This document shows, one piece after another, positions 28,119-36,623 of a DNA stretch of 64,000 bases. Location of the stretch: positions 62,001 through 126,000 of the forward strand of contig JAFQBB010000020.1 in assembly GCA_017416805.1 (NCBI GenBank), written 5' to 3'. The notes under the pieces were generated by a model, which was not told the DNA's origin, did not search any database, and saw nothing but the letters and a program-made list of their open reading frames with translations. Position 1 is the first letter of the stretch. Every line of letters starts with the position of its first letter. The stretch comes from Bacteroidaceae bacterium. Lineage in GTDB: Bacteria > Bacteroidota > Bacteroidia > Bacteroidales > Bacteroidaceae. The position numbers and the translations under genes were made by a program.

Positions 28119-28979
28119 ATGGAACAAACAAACACAACCTTGAAAGAACTTTCTGTTGACAAAGTAATTTCAGCCTCATGGGCACTAACGAAGAAACACT
28201 TTCCCATTTTTCTTGTACTTACCTTCTTGAGCAGTATGGTAGGTAGTCTGCCTAACAATATATACTATTATCAGTATTTCAGAGCGTTAGCCTCCTATGG
28301 TCAGGGTGGGGTGCTGACCGAAGACGAGTGGTTATCCATGACGGTGGCAGAAGACCCCATGTGGGCATTCCGGATGTTCGGATGGATGGTTATAGGCGGA
28401 ATTATATGTTGGTTCTTGGCGACTTTTATCAGTTTGGTCACATATCGTCTGTTGGGCGATGCTGTGGATGGCCGCAAGGTTGATCTTACGGCCCGCTTGA
28501 AAGGTGGATTGCGCGGATATTGGCTCTATTTCTTCACTCTATTGTTGTATGGAGTTGTCACAGGTTTTGCTACAATTTTCTGCATCCTGCCCGGTATTTT
28601 CGTGGGTGTACGTCTGATGTTTGCCCCTATGATTGCGGCTCGTCATCCCGAGCAGAGTTTCGGTAACGCTCTTTCCCATTCGTGGCAGATGACTAAAGGG
28701 AATTTTTGGAATCTTGTTGTCTTGTTCATAGTCGTATGCCTTATCAACGTATTGGGACTGCTTTGTTGTTGTGTGGGTGTATATGTCACTTCTGTCATCT
28801 CTTATTTTGCGTATGCGGTAGCTTATAAGATGTTGTCACCAGAAGAAGGCGGGGGCGAAGAGCAATCTTCGGAATCTTCTGCTACCGAGAATCTGCAGGT
28901 TGTAGAGAGCCCGGTTGTGCCCTCTTCGCGGGATAACGAGACACCTGAATACGGTTCGTACAACAAGGACGAAAAGTGA
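28119..28979 (+). CDS. Multi-pass membrane protein (DUF975-like) with polar tail
   Basis: 286 residues. The N-terminal SVDKVISASWALTKKHF leads into about four to five membrane spans (roughly 28-48, 88-110, 140-172, 200-240). The last 40 residues are Glu/Ser-rich and hydrophilic. By eye it is related to the membrane protein at 26931-27542. Function unknown; proteins of this type are sometimes membrane domains of glycerophosphodiester phosphodiesterases, but no catalytic domain is attached. Confidence 0.78.
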   Translation: MEQTNTTLKELSVDKVISASWALTKKHFPIFLVLTFLSSMVGSLPNNIYYYQYFRALASYGQGGVLTEDEWLSMTVAEDPMWAFRMFGWMVIGGIICWFLATFISLVTYRLLGDAVDGRKVDLTARLKGGLRGYWLYFFTLLLYGVVTGFATIFCILPGIFVGVRLMFAPMIAARHPEQSFGNALSHSWQMTKGNFWNLVVLFIVVCLINVLGLLCCCVGVYVTSVISYFAYAVAYKMLSPEEGGGEEQSSESSATENLQVVESPVVPSSRDNETPEYGSYNKDEK

Positions 28980-29014
28980 TGTGTAGCTGAAAGCTTTTGC
29001 ATCCTTTTGCAATA

Positions 29015-29065
29015 AAACCCGTTTTTTTCAGTTATATAGAATGACTTTATGAAAAAAACGGGTTT
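29015..29065 (+). promoter_or_regulatory. Perfect 16-bp inverted repeat over the PorE-like start codon
   Basis: aaacccgtttttttca (29015-29030) pairs perfectly with tgaaaaaaacgggttt (29050-29065); the loop is 19 nt. The right arm begins inside the ATG (29049-29051), so the start and first five codons would be base-paired in the mRNA. It could gate translation or mark the end of the upstream transcript. Confidence 0.6.
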
Positions 29066-31040
29066 ATTTCATAATATAATAGGTATAGCTCTGTTGGCAA
29101 TGATAGTGTGGTCATGCGGAGCTGATAAGGCACTGCGCAAAGCGGAGCAGAGCGAGGCTTTGGGTGAATATTTCGAAGCAGCCAAACATTACAAGAAGGC
29201 TTATTCCAAAACATCGACCAAACAGCGTGACAAACGTGGCGAGCGGGCATTCAAGATGGCCGAGTGTTATCGTCGTATCAATTATGCGGCACGAGCTGCA
29301 GGTGCTTACAGGAATGCGGTGCGCTACAAATATCCCGATTCCATGGCTATCCGCCATTTGGCCGACATGCAACGCATGACTGGTGCATACAAGGAGGCCG
29401 CAAAGAATTATGAACTCTACCTGCAACAAGCTCCAGCCGATGAGGTTGCGCGCAATGGATTGAAGGCGTGCGAGATGGCACAGCAATGGAAAAAGAATCC
29501 CAATCGCTACATTGTGAAGAAGTTTCCGATATTCAATTCCCGTCGGGCAGAATATTCACCCATGTATGCAGGCGAAGATACCGACCAGCTGTTTTTTACC
29601 TCAACCCGTGAAGATGCAACAGGCGAGGACCTTAGTGGCATTACAGGCATGAAAGCACCCGATATCTTTGTGGCCCGCAAGGACGATAAAGGGAAGTGGC
29701 AGAAACCAGAGCCTATTGACTCGGAAGTGAATGGCGAATTTGAGGATGGCGCTTGTGTCTTTACCCCTGACGGAAAAACCATGTATTTTACCCGTTGTCA
29801 GATGGATAGTGATTATCCCCGTTATGCAGAAATATTCAAGTCTACCCGCACAGATGCTGCTTGGGGGACACCGCAAAAATGTGAAATAACGAACGATACA
29901 CTCTCTTCCGTGGCTCATCCGGCAGTGTCGCCCGATGGGTTATGGCTCTATTTCACTTCCGACATGCCCGGAGGATTGGGCGGCACGGATATTTGGCGTG
30001 TATCTATTTCGGGTGAAGGATTTGGTGGGGTTGAAAATCTTGGAGCACCTATAAATTCTACCGGCGATGAGATGTTTCCTACTTTCCGTCCTAATGGCGA
30101 ACTCTATTTTTCTTCCAACGGACATCCCGGTATGGGAGGTCTTGACATCTTTAAGGCCCTTTGGGATGAAAAAGCTGAAATGTGGAGCATTGTCAACCTG
30201 CAATCGCCTATGAACTCGCAAGCCGATGATTTTGGTATGACATTTGAGGGAGAATATAATCGTGGATTCTTCTCCTCCAGTCGTGGGGATGCCCGTGGTT
30301 GGGATCATCTTTATACATTCGAACTTCCTGAAGTGATGAAGACCATTACCGGTTGGGTATATGAAAAAGAGGGGTACGAACTTCCCGAGGCGCTGGTTCA
30401 TCTGGTTGGAAATGACGGGACGAACAAGAAAATCAGTGTGAAGATGGATGGTTCGTTTACCGAACGGGTGGGACCTGGTGTCAGTTACGTCTTGTTGGGC
30501 ACCTGTAAGGGGTTCTTGAACCATAAGGAGGAAGTGGAGGTGGACAGTACTAATGAATCGAAAGATTATGTGTTGCAGTTTCCTTTGGCTTCAATGGTAT
30601 ATCCTGTTTTGCTCGAAAATATCTTTTACGAGTTTGATAAAGCTACACTGACCGAAGCTTCGACGATGGCGCTTGATTCACTGATTGTTTTATTGGAGGA
30701 CAATCCCAATGTGACGATAGAACTGGGTGCCCATTGCGACTACAAAGGAAGTGAGGCCTACAACCAGCGGCTTTCTCAGAAACGTGCAGAAGCTGTGGTG
30801 GATTATTTGATAAAAGGTGGCATTGCGGCCGACAGGTTGGTGGCGAAAGGGTATGGCGAAACGGCTCCTAAGGTGTTGAGGAAGAAACTGGCAGAACAAT
30901 TGGGCTTCTTGAAAGAAAGTGATGTGCTGACAGAATCCTTTATTTTAGGCCTTTCCGAAGAGCAGCAAGAGGTATGCAATGCTTTGAACCGGCGTACGGA
31001 ATTCAAGGTGTTGCGTAGTACGTATGGATTGTATGAGTAG
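29049..31040 (+). CDS. PorE-like OmpA-family lipoprotein (TPR, beta-propeller, CRD, OmpA)
   Basis: 663 residues. A lipoprotein signal ends WSC (Cys about 23). Then: TPR repeats (about 25-145, with LGEYFEAAKHYKKAY and TGAYKEAAKNYELYL); PD40/WD40-type propeller blades (about 165-435, with ACVFTPDGKTMYFTR, AVSPDGLWLYFTSD and GGLGGTDIW); a carboxypeptidase-regulatory-like fold (about 440-510); and an OmpA C-terminal peptidoglycan-binding domain (about 520-660, with NPNVTIELGAHCDYKGS and NRRTEFKV). The order and length match PorE, which tethers the type IX secretion apparatus to peptidoglycan in Porphyromonas. Homologues also occur in species without full T9SS, so the name is not assigned. No other T9SS core gene is visible here. 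Confidence 0.82.
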   Translation: MKKTGLFHNIIGIALLAMIVWSCGADKALRKAEQSEALGEYFEAAKHYKKAYSKTSTKQRDKRGERAFKMAECYRRINYAARAAGAYRNAVRYKYPDSMAIRHLADMQRMTGAYKEAAKNYELYLQQAPADEVARNGLKACEMAQQWKKNPNRYIVKKFPIFNSRRAEYSPMYAGEDTDQLFFTSTREDATGEDLSGITGMKAPDIFVARKDDKGKWQKPEPIDSEVNGEFEDGACVFTPDGKTMYFTRCQMDSDYPRYAEIFKSTRTDAAWGTPQKCEITNDTLSSVAHPAVSPDGLWLYFTSDMPGGLGGTDIWRVSISGEGFGGVENLGAPINSTGDEMFPTFRPNGELYFSSNGHPGMGGLDIFKALWDEKAEMWSIVNLQSPMNSQADDFGMTFEGEYNRGFFSSSRGDARGWDHLYTFELPEVMKTITGWVYEKEGYELPEALVHLVGNDGTNKKISVKMDGSFTERVGPGVSYVLLGTCKGFLNHKEEVEVDSTNESKDYVLQFPLASMVYPVLLENIFYEFDKATLTEASTMALDSLIVLLEDNPNVTIELGAHCDYKGSEAYNQRLSQKRAEAVVDYLIKGGIAADRLVAKGYGETAPKVLRKKLAEQLGFLKESDVLTESFILGLSEEQQEVCNALNRRTEFKVLRSTYGLYE

Positions 31041-31147
31041 TTACCAATAAAGCAATAGAAATATTAATTTTTGTGATTTAGCAGGCAAACATAGCCGACT
31101 TATGGCAAATTTTACTTTACTTTGCAGGCGGAATCAAGGCTTTTTGT

Positions 31148-31876
31148 GTGAATTTAGTCATTGATATAGGAAATACGGTTGCCAAGATTGCGGTATTTGA
31201 CGAATCGGGGATAGTAGAGGTTGTTCACGATTCCAATTCTGCGTTGAGGCATTTGGGGGAGGTCCTGAGGGTCTATCCTGTTCAGAGAGGAATACTGAGT
31301 ACGGTCATTCCTTTGAGTGAAGATGCAGAGGATTCTTTGAAACAGTCAGGAGTTTCTTTTCTTCGGTTTACGTCATTGACTCCGGTTCCTATAAGCAATC
31401 TGTATAAGACTCCTCAAACATTGGGTAGTGACAGATTGGCAGCAGTGGTGGCTGCTCATGCTTTGATGCCTGAACGTGATGTCTTGGTAGTTGATGCTGG
31501 TACTTGCATCACCTATGATTTTGTCAGCTCGTCAGGCTGCTATCGGGGAGGGAACATTTCACCAGGGGTAGCTATGCGTTTGAAGGCTATGCATACTTTT
31601 ACGGGCAAGCTGCCAATGGTTACTGTTGAGGGAGAAACTCCTTTTTGGGGAGAATCAACCGAGACTGCCATGCGGGCCGGAGTGGTACAAGGGGTTCGAA
31701 TGGAGACTGAGGGGTACATTCGTTTCTTAGAAAAGGAATATCCTTCTCTTTTTGTCATTTTGACCGGAGGTGATGCTGAATTCTTGACCGTTAAGGGGTG
31801 TAGAGAAGTCTTGATAGACAAAGAATTGGTATTGAAAGGATTGAATAGAATATTGAACTATAATGATAAGAAATAA
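31148..31876 (+). CDS. coaX: Type III pantothenate kinase CoaX
   Basis: 242 residues starting at a GTG (31148) that reads MNLVIDIGNT, the family's N-terminal ATP-binding motif; no ATG gives a complete fold. Further motifs: GSDRLAAVVAA, DAGTCITYD and GGNISPG. It phosphorylates pantothenate, the first step to coenzyme A, with the acetate/sugar-kinase fold. It overlaps the next gene by 14 bp and so is in the same operon as the barrel protein. Confidence 0.94.
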   Translation: MNLVIDIGNTVAKIAVFDESGIVEVVHDSNSALRHLGEVLRVYPVQRGILSTVIPLSEDAEDSLKQSGVSFLRFTSLTPVPISNLYKTPQTLGSDRLAAVVAAHALMPERDVLVVDAGTCITYDFVSSSGCYRGGNISPGVAMRLKAMHTFTGKLPMVTVEGETPFWGESTETAMRAGVVQGVRMETEGYIRFLEKEYPSLFVILTGGDAEFLTVKGCREVLIDKELVLKGLNRILNYNDKK

Positions 31877-33161
31877 TAGTAAAGCGCTTGTTGCATTCTT
31901 GTTTGCATTGATGGCTTTTGTCAGTGTCAAGGCACAGAATGGGGCAAATTCACCTATGACTCGTTATGGATTTGGTCAATTGGCAGACCAGAATACCGGG
32001 CTGAATCGTGCGATGGGAGGGATAGGAATCGGATTGCGTGACAATACTCAAATAAACCTCCATAATCCGGCTTCGTATGCTGCTGTTGATTCGTTGACAT
32101 GTCTGTTTGAGGTTGGCTTCTCTATGCAGAATGCTAATTTTAGTGATGGTACGACCAGTCTTAATGCCAAAAATTCAAGTTTTGATTACCTGGCCATGCA
32201 GTTCCGCCTTTTCAAGGGCATGGGTATGACGTTGGGATTTTTGCCTTATTCCAATATTGGGTATAATTTCAGTTCTACAGGAAGTATGCCGGCAGGGAGT
32301 ATGTGGGATGATCCAGTGACGGTGACACGGTCGAACGTTGGTGATGGTGGGCTGCATCAGGCTTTTGTCGGTGTCGGCTACGATGTGTTGAAGAATCTTT
32401 CTGTGGGTCTTAATGTCTCCTATATGTTTGGAGAGATATCCCATAAGGCTTCTGCAACCTTCAGTGATGCCAATATCTATCCGTTGGTACGCAACTATTT
32501 TGGAGAAATAAGTGATGTGAAACTTGATTTTGGTGCACAATATGTACTGAATGTTGGAAAAAAAGATTATTTGACGTTGGGTGCGACCTATTCTTTGGGG
32601 AAGGATTTGAATGCGACAGAAGCCTACATCTCTGAGCAGAAATTGAATGGAAGTGCAGTTTTGACAGAGACGGTAAAGCATATCAGTAAACCATTCCAAT
32701 TGCCTCATGCTGTAGGTGTAGGTGCTACATACGTACACGATAAGCGTTTGACGGTAGGTGCTGATTTCTTATGGCAGAAATTCAGTGGCATACGTTTCTT
32801 TGGTGAGGAAGGGACATTGGCCGATCGTCTGAAGGCCTCTGTTGGTGCTCAATATCATCCCGACCCTGTAGGGCAAGGAGGATTCTTCAAACGAATGAAA
32901 TATCGTGTTGGAGCTTATTATTCAAAACCATACGTGAAAGTGGATGGACAGGATGCTGCCCATGAATATGGTGTAGGTGGCGGCATAGCTTTCCCTATCA
33001 GCACATGGGGATGGCTGACCCAGCGCTCCATTATCAATATCAGTGGCGAATGGGTCAGGATAGAACCTAAAATGAAAGGAGTGCTGACGGAGAATTATTT
33101 ACGGTTGAGTATAGGACTCACGTTTAACGAGCGTTGGTTCATGAAACAAAAAGTGAGATAA
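31863..33161 (+). CDS. FadL/OmpP1-like outer-membrane beta-barrel protein
   Basis: 432 residues with a signal peptide ending KAQ. The N-terminal segment (SPMTRYGFGQLADQNTGLNRAMGG) and NLHNPASYA resemble the plug region of FadL/PorV-type transporters; the rest is alternating beta strands with aromatic girdles, ending in strand-like LSIGLTFNERW. It is presumably an outer-membrane channel, substrate unknown. It overlaps coaX and precedes the TPR protein by about 36 bp. It is not clearly PorV. Confidence 0.8.
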   Translation: MIRNNSKALVAFLFALMAFVSVKAQNGANSPMTRYGFGQLADQNTGLNRAMGGIGIGLRDNTQINLHNPASYAAVDSLTCLFEVGFSMQNANFSDGTTSLNAKNSSFDYLAMQFRLFKGMGMTLGFLPYSNIGYNFSSTGSMPAGSMWDDPVTVTRSNVGDGGLHQAFVGVGYDVLKNLSVGLNVSYMFGEISHKASATFSDANIYPLVRNYFGEISDVKLDFGAQYVLNVGKKDYLTLGATYSLGKDLNATEAYISEQKLNGSAVLTETVKHISKPFQLPHAVGVGATYVHDKRLTVGADFLWQKFSGIRFFGEEGTLADRLKASVGAQYHPDPVGQGGFFKRMKYRVGAYYSKPYVKVDGQDAAHEYGVGGGIAFPISTWGWLTQRSIINISGEWVRIEPKMKGVLTENYLRLSIGLTFNERWFMKQKVR

Positions 33162-33197
33162 TATAAAAATAATTATACGTATAACAATAAAACTATT

Positions 33198-34589
33198 ATG
33201 AAGAAAAAAACAACCACTCTTTTGGTAGCATTGCTTGTCGGTGCAACAAGTGCATTTGCTCAGAGTGCTCCACGAATCGGACTTGCTGACCGATATGGTC
33301 ATGGTGAAGACAGTGTGAAATGTTTGCAGAACATCAGTTTGTATAGCGAACATGTAAAAACAAAAAATTATGCAGAAGCATATCAACCTTGGAAAGAGGT
33401 GTTCTACAAACATCCGGTTGCACGTTTCAGTATGTATAGTGATGGTGCTATTATCCTTCGTGAACTGATAAAGGCTGAAAAGGATGCTGCCAAGCGCACA
33501 GAACTGGTAAATGAGTTGTTGGGTATTCATGACCAGCACATCAAATATCTTGAGTCGGTGAATGCTTTCCGCAAAAATAAGTTGACAGAGGCAAAAATCC
33601 TTGCTGATAAGGCACACGATTATTTCACATATACCAAACCATTGGATGCGATGAAAGCGCATAAGATGGCATTGGAGGTAATCAATATGGATACTGAAAA
33701 TGCCGGTCATCAGATTATGTTGGATTTGATGAGAATCTCTTCGTCTATAGCCAAACAGAAAGAAAGCTTCAAGGAACAGGTTATCAGTGACTACTTGTTG
33801 ACTTCTGATTTGGCAGCCAAAAACCTGGCTGAGGCGCAGAAGAATGCTGCAGCTGGTGTGGCAAATGCAGACAAACTTGCAAATATGTGGGAACAGGTAA
33901 AGGGAAATATTGATGCCTATTTGGTGAATAGTGGTGCTGCCGATTGTGAGAATCTTCAGGCAATTTATGCTCCTCAGGTAGAGGCCAACAAGGAAAACTT
34001 GGATTATTTGCGCCAAGTGATTACGGTGATGACCAAACTTGGTTGTAAAGAGCAGGAGGCTTGTATGACTGCTGCTGAGTATGCTCATAATATTGAGCCT
34101 ACAGCTGGTTCTGCTGCCGGATGCGCCAGTCGTTACCTGAAGAGAGGTGAGAATGATAAGGCGGTTGAGTTTATGGAACAGGCCATCGAACTGGAAACAG
34201 ATGAAATCAAGAAGGCTGAGTATGCCTATACTACTGCACAGATTCTCTATACAATGAAGCAATTTTCTAAAGCTAAGGGATATGCCAACAAAGCAATTTC
34301 GTTGAATGGAAACTATGGCGCTCCCTATATCTTGATTGCTCAAATGTATGCAGCAAGTCCAAAATGGAGCGATGAGCCGGCTATGAACAAGTGTACTTAT
34401 TTTGCTGCAATTGACAAGTTGGTTCGTGCCAAGAATGTGGATCCCAGTGTGGCAGAAGAGGCAAACAGACTTATCGGGACTTATTCTGCATACACTCCGA
34501 AAAAAGAAGACCTTTTCTTTATTGGATTGAAGGAAGGACAGAGTGTTCCTATTGGTGGTTGGATTAATGAAACTACCACTATCCGATAA
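33198..34589 (+). CDS. Periplasmic TPR-repeat protein
   Basis: 463 residues with a signal peptide ending AFAQ (about 22). The body is almost wholly helical with TPR motifs, e.g. KTKNYAEAYQPWKEVFYKHP near the start and GENDKAVEFMEQAIEL and KQFSKAKGYANKAISLNG near residues 315-370. Probably a scaffold for envelope assembly. It lies directly upstream of lptC in a run of envelope genes; no enzymatic motif is seen. Confidence 0.82.
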   Translation: MKKKTTTLLVALLVGATSAFAQSAPRIGLADRYGHGEDSVKCLQNISLYSEHVKTKNYAEAYQPWKEVFYKHPVARFSMYSDGAIILRELIKAEKDAAKRTELVNELLGIHDQHIKYLESVNAFRKNKLTEAKILADKAHDYFTYTKPLDAMKAHKMALEVINMDTENAGHQIMLDLMRISSSIAKQKESFKEQVISDYLLTSDLAAKNLAEAQKNAAAGVANADKLANMWEQVKGNIDAYLVNSGAADCENLQAIYAPQVEANKENLDYLRQVITVMTKLGCKEQEACMTAAEYAHNIEPTAGSAAGCASRYLKRGENDKAVEFMEQAIELETDEIKKAEYAYTTAQILYTMKQFSKAKGYANKAISLNGNYGAPYILIAQMYAASPKWSDEPAMNKCTYFAAIDKLVRAKNVDPSVAEEANRLIGTYSAYTPKKEDLFFIGLKEGQSVPIGGWINETTTIR

Positions 34590-34604
34590 AAAATAGTAGC
34601 ATTC

Positions 34605-35228
34605 ATGTCAACCCAAGGACAGATAAAGATATTCAGACATTGCTTGAACATAACAGTAACCGTTTGGGTTGCTGTTATGTTCCTTTTGTTTCCTGCTTGT
34701 TCTGATAAGGGGAAACCTACAGCTGCAGCCGTGACCAACAGGGATTCTACACCTGTGATGCGTACGGTTGGTGTAGAAAGCTATATCTCTGATTCGGGGG
34801 TAATACGTTACAAAATCATTTCTGAAGAATGGATAGTCTATGACAAGATGACCCCCTCCTTCTGGGCATTTGAAAAAGGCATATACCTTGAGCAGTTCAA
34901 TGAGGATTTTGTGGCTGAAGCTACAATCAAGTCCGATACAGCCTACTATTACGACCAGAAAAAAATCTGGGAATTGCGGAGTAATGTGCATATAGAGAAC
35001 AAGGACCAGGAGAAATTTGATACGGAACTTCTCTTTTGGGATGAACATAAACAAAAGGTTTATTCTGATGCTAAAATACGTATTGAACAGGCCGATAAAG
35101 TTATTATCGGGTATGGGTTTGAGTCAAACCAGCAGCTGACAGACTACGTGATTCATAACACAGAAGGTATTTTTTATATAGACGATGATGCTCCGACAGA
35201 TTCAGTCTCGTCGGATTCCGTTCAATAG
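34605..35228 (+). CDS. lptC: LptC-like LPS export protein (lipoprotein form)
   Basis: 207 residues. A hydrophobic N-terminus ends in a lipobox-like LFPAC (Cys about 32), followed by the LptC fold: SGVIRYKIISEEWIVYDK, WAFEKGIYLEQF and the strand series to GYGFES. It bridges LptBFG in the inner membrane to LptA for lipopolysaccharide transit; Bacteroidetes LptC proteins are often lipoproteins like this one. It sits 15 bp after the TPR gene and 7 bp before the CNNM gene, a conserved order in the group. Confidence 0.82.
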   Translation: MSTQGQIKIFRHCLNITVTVWVAVMFLLFPACSDKGKPTAAAVTNRDSTPVMRTVGVESYISDSGVIRYKIISEEWIVYDKMTPSFWAFEKGIYLEQFNEDFVAEATIKSDTAYYYDQKKIWELRSNVHIENKDQEKFDTELLFWDEHKQKVYSDAKIRIEQADKVIIGYGFESNQQLTDYVIHNTEGIFYIDDDAPTDSVSSDSVQ

Positions 35229-35235
35229 TGATTTT

Positions 35236-36501
35236 ATGAGCACTCTTATCATACAGATAGTTATAGTACTTGCATTTTCGGCTTTTTTTTCAGGAATGGA
35301 GATTGCATTTGTATCGTCCAACAAGATGCGTTTCGAGTTGGAGAAAATGAATGACAACCTCACATCTCACATACTTTCCATATTTTATAAACGGCCCAAT
35401 GATTTTATTTCCACTCAATTGGTAGGAAACAACATTGCTTTGGTCATCTATGGTATCTTGATGGCAGAGCTTATAGAGAAGAAACTGCTGGCCGGATATA
35501 TAGAAAATGAGTTTTTGCTGGTACTTATCCAGACTATTATATCAACACTGATAGTCTTGCTGACGGGCGAGTTTATGCCAAAGACTCTATTCAAGATAAA
35601 TCCGAATAAAACCTTGCAGTTCTTGGCCGTGCCAAGTTTTGTCTGTTATGTGGTATTGTATCCTATATCCAGGTTTGCTTCATCACTTTCCAATATCTTC
35701 TTGCGCATTGTTGGTGTGCGTGCCAACAAGGAAACTGATAATATTGCTTTTACGAAAGTAGATTTGGATTATTTTATCCAGTCGAGTATTGAAGGAAGCA
35801 AGAATGAGGATGAGATAGAAACGGAGGTGAAAATCTTTCAGAATGCTCTTGACTTTTCAAGCATCAAGATTCGTGACTGTATAGTGCCTCGCACGGAAAT
35901 AATAGCCGTAGAGTATGACACGCAATTGGATGAACTGAAGTCGCGCTTTATAGAGTCTGGCATATCTAAAATTATTGTCTATAAGGAGAATATAGATAAT
36001 ATAATTGGTTATATCCATTCTTCTGAGATGTTTCGTCATGCAGAAAATTGGAAAGAACATATCAGTCAGATTCCATTTGTTCCTGAAACCATGGGTGCTC
36101 AGAAATTGATGCAGTTGTTCATGCAGCAGAAGAAAACACTTGCGGTAGTTGTGGATGAGTTTGGAGGAACTTCAGGAATTGTTGCATTGGAAGACCTGGT
36201 AGAGGAGATTCTTGGCGAAATTGAGGACGAACACGATACGTTCAATTATGTGGCTAAAAGAGTTGGAGAGAATGAATATGTGCTTTCCGCTCGTTTGGAG
36301 ATCGAAAAGGTGAACGAAATGTTTGGTCTGGGGTTGCCTGAAGATGATGACTATCTGACTCTTGGAGGCTTGATATTGCACCATTATCAGAGTTTTCCGA
36401 AACTTCATGAGGTGGTAATTATAGGAAACTTTCATTTTAAAATAATTAAAATGTCGGCAACGAAAATAGAACTTGTCCGCCTGAAAGTGGAGGATTTGTA
36501 G
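35236..36501 (+). CDS. CNNM/CBS-domain membrane protein (CorC/hemolysin family)
   Basis: 421 residues from the ATG at 35236 (MSTLIIQIVIVLAF); the longer open frame overlaps lptC. A DUF21/CNNM membrane domain (about 1-180, FFSGMEIAFVSSNKMR, GEFMPKTLF) is followed by a CBS pair (about 205-325, VPRTEIIAVEYD and VVDEFGGTSGIVALEDLVEE) and a C-terminal CorC_HlyC domain. The family is linked to Mg2+/Co2+ efflux. It follows lptC by 7 bp and probably belongs to the same operon. Confidence 0.9.
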   Translation: MSTLIIQIVIVLAFSAFFSGMEIAFVSSNKMRFELEKMNDNLTSHILSIFYKRPNDFISTQLVGNNIALVIYGILMAELIEKKLLAGYIENEFLLVLIQTIISTLIVLLTGEFMPKTLFKINPNKTLQFLAVPSFVCYVVLYPISRFASSLSNIFLRIVGVRANKETDNIAFTKVDLDYFIQSSIEGSKNEDEIETEVKIFQNALDFSSIKIRDCIVPRTEIIAVEYDTQLDELKSRFIESGISKIIVYKENIDNIIGYIHSSEMFRHAENWKEHISQIPFVPETMGAQKLMQLFMQQKKTLAVVVDEFGGTSGIVALEDLVEEILGEIEDEHDTFNYVAKRVGENEYVLSARLEIEKVNEMFGLGLPEDDDYLTLGGLILHHYQSFPKLHEVVIIGNFHFKIIKMSATKIELVRLKVEDL

Positions 36502-36623
36502 GTTTAAAACCTTTTTTGACGCATTTTTCGTGCAAAAAAGTAGGTCACATTAATGCTTTTTTGTATCTTCGTGCGCTAATTGCGGAAAATAAAGAAAATA
36601 ACAATAATAAAAAAACTAATCAA

